Positions 1 through 6,079 of a DNA stretch of 6,147 bases are shown in pieces (position 1 is the stretch's first letter; every line of letters begins with the position of its first letter). Where the stretch lies: the NCBI GenBank assembly GCA_030611945.1, contig JAUWOV010000092.1:1-6147 (forward strand). Reading direction: 5' to 3'. Below the pieces are notes generated by a model, which saw nothing but the letters and a program-made list of their open reading frames with translations, did not search any database and was not told the origin of the DNA. The DNA is from a bacterium (GTDB lineage: Bacteria; JAHJDO01). A program made the translations under genes and the position numbers.

Positions 1-1
1 T

Positions 2-799
2 CATGGACATTGCCTTGCAAAAGGTGGCAAGTTACCTGAAATGATGGCCGAGCTCTGCGGTAAAGCAACAGGATACTGCAAAGGAAGAGGAGGCTCCATG
101 CACATTGCAGACGTTACAAAAGGGAATCTTGGTGCAACAGGTATAGTTTGCAGCAATGTTCCTGTTGCAGTTGGAGCAGCTCTATCTGTAAAGATGAGAA
201 AAACCTCCCAGGTTGTTCTGTGTTTCTTTGGAGACGGCGCATCAAATAACGGTGTTTTTCACGAGTCACTGAACATGGCAGCTGTATGGAATCTGCCTGT
301 TATATTTGTATGTGAGAATAATCTGTATGGAATGAGTGTTTCTGCAAAAAGATGTTCAGCTGTTAAGGACATGGCAGATAAAGCTAAAGCATATGATATG
401 CCTAGTATGATCTGCGATGGTATGGACATACTTGCTGTTCGAGAAACCATAGAAAAAGCTGTTGAAAGAGCTCGCAAGGGAGACGGACCTACGCTTGTAG
501 AGTGCAAAACGTATAGATATTTCGGACATTCAAGAAGTGATCCCAGAGCATACAGAACAAAGGAAGAGGAAAAGGAATGGAGAAATAAATGTCCTATTAA
601 GCAGTTCAGTAAAAAATTAACAGACAATAAAATTCTTACTGAGCAGGAAATCGCTCAAATTGAGAGACAGGCTGAGGAGGCTGTTGAAAGCGCAGAGAAA
701 TTTGCTGTTGAAAGCCCGTATCCTGATATTAAAGAACTGAGGGATGATATTTATGCGCCTTCTCCAGCGGAGCTAGTAAATGGAGGTGCCATAAGATGA
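2..799 (+). CDS. pdhA: Pyruvate (or acetoin) dehydrogenase E1 component, alpha subunit; 5' partial
   Basis: The reading frame is open from base 2 without a start codon, so the gene begins before the window; 265 residues remain. Family E1 alpha chains are about 320-330 residues, so roughly 60 N-terminal residues are missing. E1 alpha binds thiamine diphosphate (TPP) and, with E1 beta, decarboxylates the 2-oxoacid and acetylates E2 lipoate in the cytoplasm. The TPP/Mg motif is visible: GDG at 230-238 and the closing NN at 317-322, about 30 residues apart. Other family landmarks are HGHCLAKG at the left edge, GYCKGRGGSMH just after, and RYFGHSRSDP in the active-site loop region near 520-545. The stop overlaps the next start as ATGA (796-799), so the two E1 chains are translationally coupled. 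Acetoin dehydrogenase AcoA is a close relative and cannot be excluded; a branched-chain type seems less likely. The ATG at 41 is internal, not the start. Confidence 0.93.
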   Translation, partial: HGHCLAKGGKLPEMMAELCGKATGYCKGRGGSMHIADVTKGNLGATGIVCSNVPVAVGAALSVKMRKTSQVVLCFFGDGASNNGVFHESLNMAAVWNLPVIFVCENNLYGMSVSAKRCSAVKDMADKAKAYDMPSMICDGMDILAVRETIEKAVERARKGDGPTLVECKTYRYFGHSRSDPRAYRTKEEEKEWRNKCPIKQFSKKLTDNKILTEQEIAQIERQAEEAVESAEKFAVESPYPDIKELRDDIYAPSPAELVNGGAIR

Positions 800-1770
800 G
801 AGAAATACTATATAAAGACGCACTTGTTGAAGCTATGCGGGAAGAAATGGAAAGAGATGAAAAAGTTTTTGTTATGGGAGAGGACATAGCGATATATGGA
901 GGAGCCTACGGAGCAACAAAAGGCTTATATGAACAGTTTGGAGAGGAAAGAGTAAGGGATACGGCAATCTCTGAGTCAGCTATAGTCGGCGCTGCTATCG
1001 GTGCTGCAATAACAGGTATGAGACCGATTGCAGAGATCATGTATATTGATTTTATTACTCAGGCAATGGACCAGCTTGTAAATCAGGCAGCAAAAATGAG
1101 GTATATGTTTGGCGGGAAAACTACTGTCCCCATGGTACTGAGAACCGAGGGCGGAGCAGGCAGATGTATTGCAGCTCATCACTCCCAAAGTCTTGAGGCA
1201 TGGATAATGCATGCGCCCGGATTATATCTTGTAATGCCGTCTACTCCATATGATGCAAAAGGACTTCTAAAAGCATCTATTCGAGACGATAATCCAGTTG
1301 TGTTTATTGAACATAAGATGCTTTACGCTATGAAGGGAGAAGTTCCTGAAACTGATTATATAATCCCTTTGGGAGTTGCTGATATCAAGAAAGATGGTAG
1401 TGATGTTACTATTGTGGCATATTCCAGACAGCTCCATGTAGCCATGGAAGCTGCCGCAGAGCTTGAAAAGGATAATATTTCAGCAGAAGTCATTGATCCA
1501 AGAACGCTCAAGCCTTTAGATCTTGATACTATTTTAACATCTGTTAAAAAGACCAGCAAACTCGTTATTGTATCAGAGGGATATAAAACGGGAAATGTGG
1601 CTAGTGAGATTGCAATGCTTGTTATGGAGCATGGATTTGATTTATTGGACGCTCCTGTGAAGAGGGTCTGCGCTGTAGATGTGCCTGTTCCAATGAGTCC
1701 TGTATTGGAAGATGCGGCAATTCCAAATAAACAAAATGTAATAAATGCGGTTAAGGAGGTTTGCCAATGA
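796..1770 (+). CDS. pdhB: Pyruvate (or acetoin) dehydrogenase E1 component, beta subunit
   Basis: The 324-residue product has the usual length for a complete E1 beta chain, the partner of E1 alpha in the TPP-dependent alpha2beta2 enzyme. Visible landmarks are VMGEDIAIYGGAYGAT at residues 26-41, DTAISE with the conserved TPP-activating Glu at about residue 60, and AAHHSQSLEAW with the conserved active-site His at about 129. The second half is a transketolase C-terminal domain with EVIDPRTLKPLD and a conserved VSEG segment. The start is well supported: GGAGG at 782-786 lies 9 bases before the ATG, and the ATG overlaps the E1 alpha stop. Its own TGA overlaps the E2 start, again as ATGA. Acetoin dehydrogenase AcoB is the alternative name; substrate specificity cannot be read from sequence alone. 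Confidence 0.95.
   Translation: MREILYKDALVEAMREEMERDEKVFVMGEDIAIYGGAYGATKGLYEQFGEERVRDTAISESAIVGAAIGAAITGMRPIAEIMYIDFITQAMDQLVNQAAKMRYMFGGKTTVPMVLRTEGGAGRCIAAHHSQSLEAWIMHAPGLYLVMPSTPYDAKGLLKASIRDDNPVVFIEHKMLYAMKGEVPETDYIIPLGVADIKKDGSDVTIVAYSRQLHVAMEAAAELEKDNISAEVIDPRTLKPLDLDTILTSVKKTSKLVIVSEGYKTGNVASEIAMLVMEHGFDLLDAPVKRVCAVDVPVPMSPVLEDAAIPNKQNVINAVKEVCQ
1753..1760 (+). promoter_or_regulatory. Ribosome binding site that sets the E2 start
   Basis: AAGGAGGT lies 6 bases before the ATG at 1767, which is ideal spacing. This favours ATG 1767 over the in-frame TTG at 1761, which would leave no room after the Shine-Dalgarno site. The site lies inside the 3' end of the E1 beta gene, so E2 translation is coupled to E1 beta. 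Confidence 0.85.
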
Positions 1771-2936
1771 TTAAAGAAATAATAATGCCGAAACTTGGCC
1801 AAACCGTAGAAGAATCAACGGTTGGTAAATGGCTAAAAAAAGAAGGAGATAAAGTAGAGAAAGGAGATGTGCTTCTTGAGGTTACAACCGATAAAGCAAC
1901 CTTGGAGGTAGAATCATTTGCAAACGGGGTACTCAGGAAGATTATTCACAAAGAGGGAGACGTTGTGCCGGTTTTGACAGTTATTGGATACATTGCCGGC
2001 AGTATGGATGAGGAGATTCCTGAGAAACCACAGGAACAATTACAAGAAGAAAGAAAAGAGGAAGAGGCATCTTCTGATGCAGAACCTGTTCCAGAAGTTC
2101 AGGATAAATCCGTCATAGAAGAAGGCAGGGTAAAGATTTCTCCTCTAGCTAAAAAGCTGGCAAAAGAAAAAGGCATTGACATATCGAAGGTTAATGGGAC
2201 TGGTCCTGGTGGAAGAATTGTCAAGGAAGATATACTTGCTTTTGGAGGAGAGGCAGAGGGCACAGAAAAAATTGCTGCAAAGACAATACCGGTAAAGGGG
2301 ATGAGAAAGGTCATTGCAGAGCGGCTTCAGCAAAGTTTTCAAACAATTCCTCACTTCTATCTTTCAACAGAGATAGATATGACAGAATGTGTAAAAGCCA
2401 GAGCTGAAAAATCACCAAAGCCTGCGTTTAATGATATTATTATAAAGGCTTCAGCTCTTGCAATATCCGAAAATTCGGGAATAAATTCCTCTTTTAAAGG
2501 TGACTCAATTGAGATTATTGGAGACATAAACATTGGGCTTGCAGTAGCTGTGGATGATGGTCTGGTTGTTCCTGTTATACGAAACGCAGATAAACTGGCG
2601 GTATCGGATATTTCTAAAAAGCGTGACGAGCTTGTAAATAAAGCAAGAGGCAGAAAACTTCTGCCCTCTGATTATGAAGGAGGAACATTTACAATTACTA
2701 ACCTCGGAATGTTTGAGATAGATAATTTTTCGGCAATTGTAAATCCTCCGCAAAGCGCGATTTTAGCTGTTGGCAGGATAAAACAAAAACCAGTTATTAT
2801 TGACGGTAATATCGGCATTCGCTCAATGATGCAGGTTACGGCTTCCTTTGATCACAGGTGCATAGACGGCGCACTTGGAGCAAAATTCCTGCAAAAGGTT
2901 AAGGCGTATCTGGAGAATTCGAAAGAGATTATGTGA
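1767..2936 (+). CDS. pdhC: Dihydrolipoamide acyltransferase E2 of the pyruvate (or acetoin) dehydrogenase complex
   Basis: This 389-residue E2 chain forms the core of the complex and transfers the acyl group from lipoate to CoA. Domains in order: one lipoyl domain (about 1-78) with the lipoylated lysine expected at K43 in TTDKATLEVES; an acidic, Glu/Lys-rich linker (about 80-118) in place of the Ala/Pro-rich linker of many E2s; a peripheral subunit-binding domain (about 122-159, ISPLAKKLAKEKGIDISKVNGTGPGGRI shortened here to its ends ISPLA and GPGGRI); and the catalytic acyltransferase domain (about 170-389). The catalytic HxxxDG motif is intact as HRCIDG, H363 and D367. PPQSAILAVG, a conserved segment ahead of it, is present. 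The start is ATG 1767, set by AAGGAGGT six bases upstream and overlapping the E1 beta stop. No E3 gene follows; the complex must use one encoded elsewhere or upstream. Confidence 0.94.
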   Translation: MIKEIIMPKLGQTVEESTVGKWLKKEGDKVEKGDVLLEVTTDKATLEVESFANGVLRKIIHKEGDVVPVLTVIGYIAGSMDEEIPEKPQEQLQEERKEEEASSDAEPVPEVQDKSVIEEGRVKISPLAKKLAKEKGIDISKVNGTGPGGRIVKEDILAFGGEAEGTEKIAAKTIPVKGMRKVIAERLQQSFQTIPHFYLSTEIDMTECVKARAEKSPKPAFNDIIIKASALAISENSGINSSFKGDSIEIIGDINIGLAVAVDDGLVVPVIRNADKLAVSDISKKRDELVNKARGRKLLPSDYEGGTFTITNLGMFEIDNFSAIVNPPQSAILAVGRIKQKPVIIDGNIGIRSMMQVTASFDHRCIDGALGAKFLQKVKAYLENSKEIM

Positions 2937-2946
2937 CACGCTGTCA
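2934..2946. repeat. Short perfect inverted repeat at the E2 stop codon
   Basis: TGACA-CGC-TGTCA is a perfect 5-base inverted repeat with a 3-base centre. It begins at the E2 stop codon and is followed by only three T. It is too short and T-poor for a convincing intrinsic terminator. Its half-site TGACA recurs around the downstream promoter, so it could be part of an operator. Confidence 0.4.
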
Positions 2947-2960
2947 TTTCCAAGTATTTC

Positions 2961-2988
2961 TTGACACAACTATGATACATGGTATACT
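2961..2988 (+). promoter_or_regulatory. Sigma-70-type promoter for the toxin-antitoxin pair
   Basis: A perfect -35 box TTGACA (2961-2966) is separated by 16 bases from TATACT (2983-2988), a 5/6 match to the -10 consensus. It lies in the 92-base gap after E2 and 40 bases before the antitoxin start. This indicates that the module can be transcribed independently of the dehydrogenase operon. Confidence 0.75.
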
Positions 2989-3004
2989 TGCAACAGATGT
3001 GTCA
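2962..3004. repeat. Inverted repeat framing the -10 region; candidate autoregulatory operator
   Basis: TGACACA (2962-2968) and TGTGTCA (2998-3004) are exact reverse complements separated by 29 bases, centred on the start of the -10 box. A smaller repeat, ATAC-ATG-GTAT (2975-2985), lies between them and overlaps the -10 box. Phd/YefM-type antitoxins commonly repress their own promoters through palindromes in this position. The left arm shares bases with the consensus -35 box, so part of the match may be chance. Confidence 0.4.
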
Positions 3005-3028
3005 GTTAAGTAAGCAGGAGGTGGTAAA

Positions 3029-3307
3029 ATGTTAAAAAATGTATCTACGTTAGAAATCAGACGGAACCTTGGAGCGATTCTTAATAGAGTGAGTTTGAGA
3101 GACGACCAATATATTATTGAAAGAAAAGGAGAGTTGCTGGCTGCAGTGGTTCCTGTCTGGCAGTTAAAAAAATGGCAGGATGAGAAAGAGATGTTTTTTA
3201 GAATGATAGACAAAACACAACAGAGAAACAAGGAAATACCTTTATCTGTCATTGAAAAAGAGATTGGTGAAGCCATAAAAAGTGTTAGAAAAGACAGCAA
3301 ATGCTAA
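3029..3307 (+). CDS. Phd/YefM-like antitoxin
   Basis: This 92-residue protein has the size and N-terminal pattern of Phd/YefM antitoxins: VSTLEIRRNLGAILNRV (about residues 5-21), then YIIERKGELLAAVVPVWQL (about 31-49). That strand-helix pattern forms the DNA-binding dimer half of the family. The C-terminal part (about 50-92) is charged and helix-prone, as expected for the segment that wraps and neutralises the toxin. The start is well supported: AGGAGGTGG at 3016-3024 gives ideal spacing to the ATG. The 3' end overlaps the PIN toxin gene by 7 bases, the usual coupled antitoxin-first order. By family precedent it should bind the upstream promoter and repress it, most strongly in complex with the toxin. 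The pairing is inferred from gene order and overlap. Confidence 0.85.
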   Translation: MLKNVSTLEIRRNLGAILNRVSLRDDQYIIERKGELLAAVVPVWQLKKWQDEKEMFFRMIDKTQQRNKEIPLSVIEKEIGEAIKSVRKDSKC

Positions 3308-3723
3308 AGATAGTAGCAGATACAAATCTCATTGTAAGCGCAGTAATAACTTCTTATGGAAACTCTGCCAGGGTGTTAGAACTTTTTAGGAAAAACTTGA
3401 TTGAGATCGTTATATCAGAAGAAATAACGATTGAGATTCAAAGAGTTCTAAATTATCCCAAAATTAGGAAAAGACATGGATGGAGTCAGGAAGAAATCAA
3501 ACGGTTTGTTAAAAGGCTTAAAAAATTTTGTATTGTTGTTGCCCCTGAAGCGCATTCTGATTCAATTGTGAAACAAGATGCCTCTGACGATAAATTTTTA
3601 GACTGCGCAGTTGCCGGTGAAGTTGATTATATTATAACAGGCGATAATCATCTTCTGAATCTTGGACAATATTCAGGTATTCCAATAATCACTCCAAAAC
3701 AGTTTTTGGATAGCATACAATAA
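3301..3723 (+). CDS. PIN-domain toxin (ribonuclease), COG1569-like family
   Basis: This 140-residue single-domain protein is of the usual size for PIN toxins, Mg-dependent ribonucleases that cut RNA when their antitoxin is lost. The acidic active-site residues are all visible: D7 in VADTNLIVSAV, E45 in TIEIQRVL, D96/D97 in DASDDKFLDCAVAG, and D115 in IITGDNHLL. The ADTN...SDDKFL...TGDNHLL pattern fits the 'putative toxin, PIN family' group (COG1569) better than the VapC group. The ATG overlaps the antitoxin stop by 7 bases, and there is no strong ribosome site of its own, so translation is probably coupled to the antitoxin. The frame is complete with no missing catalytic residue, so the toxin looks functional. 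The RNA target cannot be told from sequence. Confidence 0.87.
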   Translation: MLKIVADTNLIVSAVITSYGNSARVLELFRKNLIEIVISEEITIEIQRVLNYPKIRKRHGWSQEEIKRFVKRLKKFCIVVAPEAHSDSIVKQDASDDKFLDCAVAGEVDYIITGDNHLLNLGQYSGIPIITPKQFLDSIQ

Positions 3724-3739
3724 AGTCTATTTTAACTTT

Positions 3740-4255
3740 TTACTTAATCTGAACCTTTTTCTCTATGACAATTTGAGGATAGTATTTATAGCATCCTATT
3801 TTTACATGTTTCAGTACAATTTTTGAATTATTTTTTGGTCTTAACTTTTTATTCTTGAAGTACAATTTAATTTTTTTGTTACTGCCGTAATAAAAATATC
3901 CTCGTTTATAAATACCTTCAGCTTCTGATATGACTTCACTCTGAAGACCCGGTTCAGAGAAATCAGCCGAAGTATCACTCAATAAATGAGAAGCAAAATT
4001 AGCCGCTTTCCCAATCTCTTTAATATCCCCAATCTCCGTGATTTCGCGAAGCCCATGATAGTCATACAGCATTTTTACAGTCAAATGATAGACTTTACCA
4101 TGCTCCAGGTTACCCCCTGCTTTGTATATAAAGATTGCTCGACCATTTTTTTGTTTGATGACTGCATCATTTCCATATTTATAGATAACGATGCAGTGTT
4201 CAAGACGGTAGTTGACATTTCCAATTCTTGAACTGTAAAGAGCAGAGATATCCAT
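3740..4255 (-). CDS. C-terminal beta-rich (OB-like) region of the EEP nuclease, in the -1 frame
   Basis: This 171-codon frame begins exactly at the A-run where the upstream nuclease frame goes wrong, and it reads as the natural continuation of that protein. Joining them gives LKLKK followed by MDISALYSSRIGNVNYRL. It has no ribosome site before its ATG (the bases upstream are A/T-rich), so it is unlikely to be an independent gene. The content is strand-rich: NYRLEHCIVIYK, AVIKQKNGRAIFIY, KVYHLTVKMLYDYHGLREI, then a second similar block with GIYKRGYFYYG and KIKLYF. This alternation is what I would expect of an OB-fold-like nucleic-acid-binding module, possibly two in tandem; that assignment is inference. 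From memory, some secreted EEP proteins carry such a tail. Its end is 16 bases from the convergent PIN gene. Confidence 0.6.
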   Translation of the reverse strand: MDISALYSSRIGNVNYRLEHCIVIYKYGNDAVIKQKNGRAIFIYKAGGNLEHGKVYHLTVKMLYDYHGLREITEIGDIKEIGKAANFASHLLSDTSADFSEPGLQSEVISEAEGIYKRGYFYYGSNKKIKLYFKNKKLRPKNNSKIVLKHVKIGCYKYYPQIVIEKKVQIK

Positions 4256-5340
4256 TTTTTTAACTTTAAAGGAGTGATATCATCGGCAAAGGTGTCATGC
4301 TTTTTAAAACAGAAAGGTTCGGTGGAAAAATACGCAAAAATCGGTAGGTGGTCAGAGTATCCTTTGCCCAGGTGCTTGCCCCTACCGCTTTTTGCTCTTT
4401 GCCAGCGGTGGGTGGCGTTTCCCTTGAACAGATAGTCAGGATCGAATTTGTCAAACGAATTATCCACATAAGAGATTCCTTTATCATCGTAAAGTGCTTT
4501 AGGCAGGATGATATTGTCAAGGCTGTTCTTGTTACCGAAAAAATTGTATGACCAGCGTCTGGTTTTTTTAATTTCAAGCCATAAATTATACAGACGCTCA
4601 TTAAAGGTCTGTGTTGCCAAAATCTGTTCATTTACCATTCCTGAATCTTTAATAGTCCTGAGAATATGATTGATTCCTGTAATACCGGAAGTGTCGTTCA
4701 GCCTGCTGGAATCTCTGAAAGTTTTGTATTCGTTATAGTTTGAATTAAAATCGCCTATCAGTATAAAGTCAGCATCATCTTTTAGTTTGTCAATATCTTC
4801 CTTTAGCTTTTTAGCGCAAGCTATTCTCAAGCTTTCAGGACCTCGTTTTGATTTCCAGTGATTGATAAACAGGATGAGACGATTCCCATCAATATCAAGA
4901 GTTACTTTAAGAATATTTCTGGCAAATTTACTATCAACGTGTATTTCTTCTTTCTCTATAATTGGAAACTTGGACAGAACAGCGCACTTCACTACCGTAG
5001 CCTTGGAGTCCGCAATCTCAAAATAAGGATAATTCAACCCAAAGTCTTTCAGCCTGTTACGTAGAAGAATAAGAGAGCATTTCGATTCAATCTCCTGCAA
5101 TGTGATAACATCAGCTCTCAAATCCTTTATTACTTCTGCGATATTTGTAATTTTAATGTCGACGATATCTTTTGTCCAGCCATAACCAGTGTTCGGAATA
5201 TACTCGGTGTATTCAGTCCCATCTTTATTGAGGTCAAAAAGATTTTCAACGTTATAACTTGCAACCTTAAAGATTCTTGCTTCTATTGACGTTACACAGC
5301 AGAATAAGATAAGCAAAACTAATGCAATTGTTCTTTTCAT
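4081..5340 (-). CDS. Secreted endonuclease/exonuclease/phosphatase (EEP) family protein, frame broken near the 3' end
   Basis: The nuclease domain is intact. An N-terminal signal peptide (K2-R3, hydrophobic core 4-15, likely cleavage after A21 in SIEA) sends it outside the cytoplasm. EEP catalytic motifs appear in order: SYNVENLFD (N30, E32), LQEIE (metal-binding E83), NHWKSK (H161), IGDFNSN (D197, N199) and SDHLPI (D330, H331). The family cuts phosphodiester bonds with a metal ion; DNA or RNA is the likely substrate. The ATG at 5340 is supported by AAGGA (5350-5354) nine bases upstream. Residues 1-362 look authentic. The last 57 residues, after the A-run at 4255-4261, are low-quality sequence and overlap the frame that encodes the real C-terminal region. 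Restored, the protein would be 362 + 171 = 533 residues. It is divergent from the + strand genes and probably transcribed alone. Confidence 0.85.
   Translation of the reverse strand: MKRTIALVLLILFCCVTSIEARIFKVASYNVENLFDLNKDGTEYTEYIPNTGYGWTKDIVDIKITNIAEVIKDLRADVITLQEIESKCSLILLRNRLKDFGLNYPYFEIADSKATVVKCAVLSKFPIIEKEEIHVDSKFARNILKVTLDIDGNRLILFINHWKSKRGPESLRIACAKKLKEDIDKLKDDADFILIGDFNSNYNEYKTFRDSSRLNDTSGITGINHILRTIKDSGMVNEQILATQTFNERLYNLWLEIKKTRRWSYNFFGNKNSLDNIILPKALYDDKGISYVDNSFDKFDPDYLFKGNATHRWQRAKSGRGKHLGKGYSDHLPIFAYFSTEPFCFKKHDTFADDITPLKLKKWISLLFTVQELEMSTTVLNTASLSINMEMMQSSNKKMVEQSLYTKQGVTWSMVKSII
4198..4233 (-). repeat. Perfect 8-base stem downstream of the frame-break site
   Basis: GTTCAAGA (4198-4205) and TCTTGAAC (4226-4233) are exact reverse complements with a 20-base loop. 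On the coding (-) strand the stem starts 21 bases after the A-run. That is farther than the 5-9 bases usual for structures that stimulate ribosomal frameshifting, so a role is doubtful. Confidence 0.35.
4255..4261 (-). other. A7 slippery heptamer at the frame break
   Basis: On the coding strand the bases read TTA AAA AAA TGG in the nuclease frame, so the heptamer is A_AAA_AAA in phase, the standard form for -1 slippage. Slipping back one base gives AAA AAA ATG GAT, which enters the downstream 171-codon frame. An eighth A in the DNA would give the same result, so a one-base deletion or a homopolymer sequencing error is equally consistent. I see no internal Shine-Dalgarno stimulator 10-14 bases upstream. 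Confidence 0.6.
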
Positions 5341-5388
5341 CTACAATTATCCTTCAATTATTAAAAGGATACCTAGTCGCTAACTATA

Positions 5389-5416
5389 AATATATCAATA
5401 GGTTATAGAATTGCAA
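5389..5416 (-). promoter_or_regulatory. Possible promoter for the EEP nuclease gene
   Basis: On the - strand, TTGCAA (5411-5416, 4/6 to the -35 consensus) is followed after 16 bases by TATATT (5389-5394, 5/6 to the -10 consensus), about 50 bases before the nuclease start. The surrounding sequence is very AT-rich, so such matches arise easily by chance. The rest of the 129-base gap (5341-5469) shows only the ribosome site at 5350-5354. Confidence 0.35.
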
Positions 5417-5469
5417 TTTTGGCAGAACATCTTTTAAGTGCTTTTTCGACAGATACGTTATGTGTATTC

Positions 5470-6018
5470 TTAATAGGAATCCAACTTTTCTTTTGCTATT
5501 TGTTTGATTTTTTCAAAACCAGAATTATACCTGACCAATTTCTCCCAATTTATTTTCCCGTCGTCGCAAAACTTTTGAGAGAACCCTAAAGTTAATTTGT
5601 TAACAATTTGGGCGTAGCTTTCCAAAAACTCATCATTCTTCTGCTTGGTCTTGTGTCCAATTGGGTCAATAATGTCCAGATACAATTCTTTATCTCCTGA
5701 GATAAACTCCCAAAATTTTTGACCGCATAATTTCACGTAGCCGTTTTTGTCAGGCTTGTTGTCTTTACCAAAACAACAGCCGTTTACCGCAACGACTTTG
5801 TTGCCAATTTTGGATCGTAATAATTTTTTTGCGTTTTTAAAATTGATTCTCAATTGTCTGATCTGACTTGAGTTGCCCCAGTTCCAGCCAGCTTTTATTT
5901 CAACAACATACATAACTCCGTCTTTTTCAAACTCTAAATCAATACCCGTCAATTCCGACTTCTTGGCTCCATACACTTTATCACAGACAAAAACAGCAAG
6001 ACCCTCAATCCCAAATTC
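5470..6018 (-). pseudogene. N-terminally truncated PmeII-like type II restriction endonuclease
   Basis: The open frame runs from just after an in-frame TAG (6019-6021) to a TAA, 182 residues. A GTG at 5974-5976 could start a 168-residue product but has no good ribosome site. The PD-(D/E)xK nuclease core is visible: numbering from that GTG, D13 in TGIDLEFEKDG, then E26 and K28 in VVEIKAG. GNSSQI, VVAVNGCCFG, KLCGQKFWEFISG and DDGKINWEKLV further match what I recall of PmeII-family restriction enzymes; the recall is from memory and unchecked. Family-like residues (EGLAVFVCDKVYGAKKS) continue upstream of the GTG almost to the TAG, so the real start was farther upstream. I recall family members of roughly 250-300 residues, so the N-terminal portion is missing, and no frame in the next 126 bases supplies it. 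No partner methyltransferase is in the window. Confidence 0.68.
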
Positions 6019-6021
6019 CTA

Positions 6022-6049
6022 TTTAGACCGGCAAACACAGGGATCTAAA
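6022..6049. repeat. Imperfect inverted repeat upstream of the restriction fragment
   Basis: TTTAGA (6022-6027) pairs with TCTAAA (6044-6049). The stem extends by CC/GG (6028-6029 with 6041-6042) if A6043 bulges out, leaving an 11-base loop. It starts immediately beyond the TAG that ends the restriction-enzyme frame. Confidence 0.4.
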
Positions 6050-6058
6050 GAAAATTCG

Positions 6059-6079
6059 AGATTAGTTTTTACCTAATCT
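6059..6079. repeat. Perfect 7-base inverted repeat
   Basis: AGATTAG (6059-6065) and CTAATCT (6073-6079) are exact reverse complements around a TTTTTAC loop. It lies 9 bases beyond the previous inverted repeat. It could be part of a small palindromic repeat element or a regulatory hairpin; the stem is AT-rich, so weak as RNA. Confidence 0.45.

Noticed and set aside
259-627. Open - strand frame of 122 codons opposite E1 alpha
   Set aside because: It lies wholly opposite a gene with clear family motifs and its product shows no domain pattern; likewise the - strand frames at 976-1212, 1356-1802, 2099-2354, 2505-2753 and 2944-3300.
1761-1766. TTG at 1761 as the E2 start codon
   Set aside because: AAGGAGGT at 1753-1760 directly abuts it, leaving no spacing, whereas ATG 1767 is ideally placed and forms the same ATGA overlap seen at the E1 alpha/E1 beta junction.
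3722-3739. AAAGT...ACTTT as a bidirectional terminator between the convergent toxin and nuclease genes
   Set aside because: The stem is only five AT-rich pairs with an 8-base loop, too weak to call, although a terminator would be expected here.
4198-4261. Programmed -1 frameshift cassette (slippery site plus stimulatory hairpin)
   Set aside because: As a full cassette it is unsupported: the stem begins 21 bases after the heptamer with a 20-base loop, and no internal Shine-Dalgarno stimulator is present. The slippery run itself is kept as a finding.
4266-4631. Alternative - strand frame inside the EEP gene, and + strand frames at 3986-4231, 4348-4551 and 4858-5064
   Set aside because: All overlap the nuclease gene, whose catalytic motifs are in the other frame; none has a ribosome site or recognisable domain.
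5873-6076. Small + strand frame opposite the restriction fragment
   Set aside because: It overlaps the frame that carries the conserved restriction-enzyme residues and has no ribosome site; its sequence is typical of an antisense shadow.
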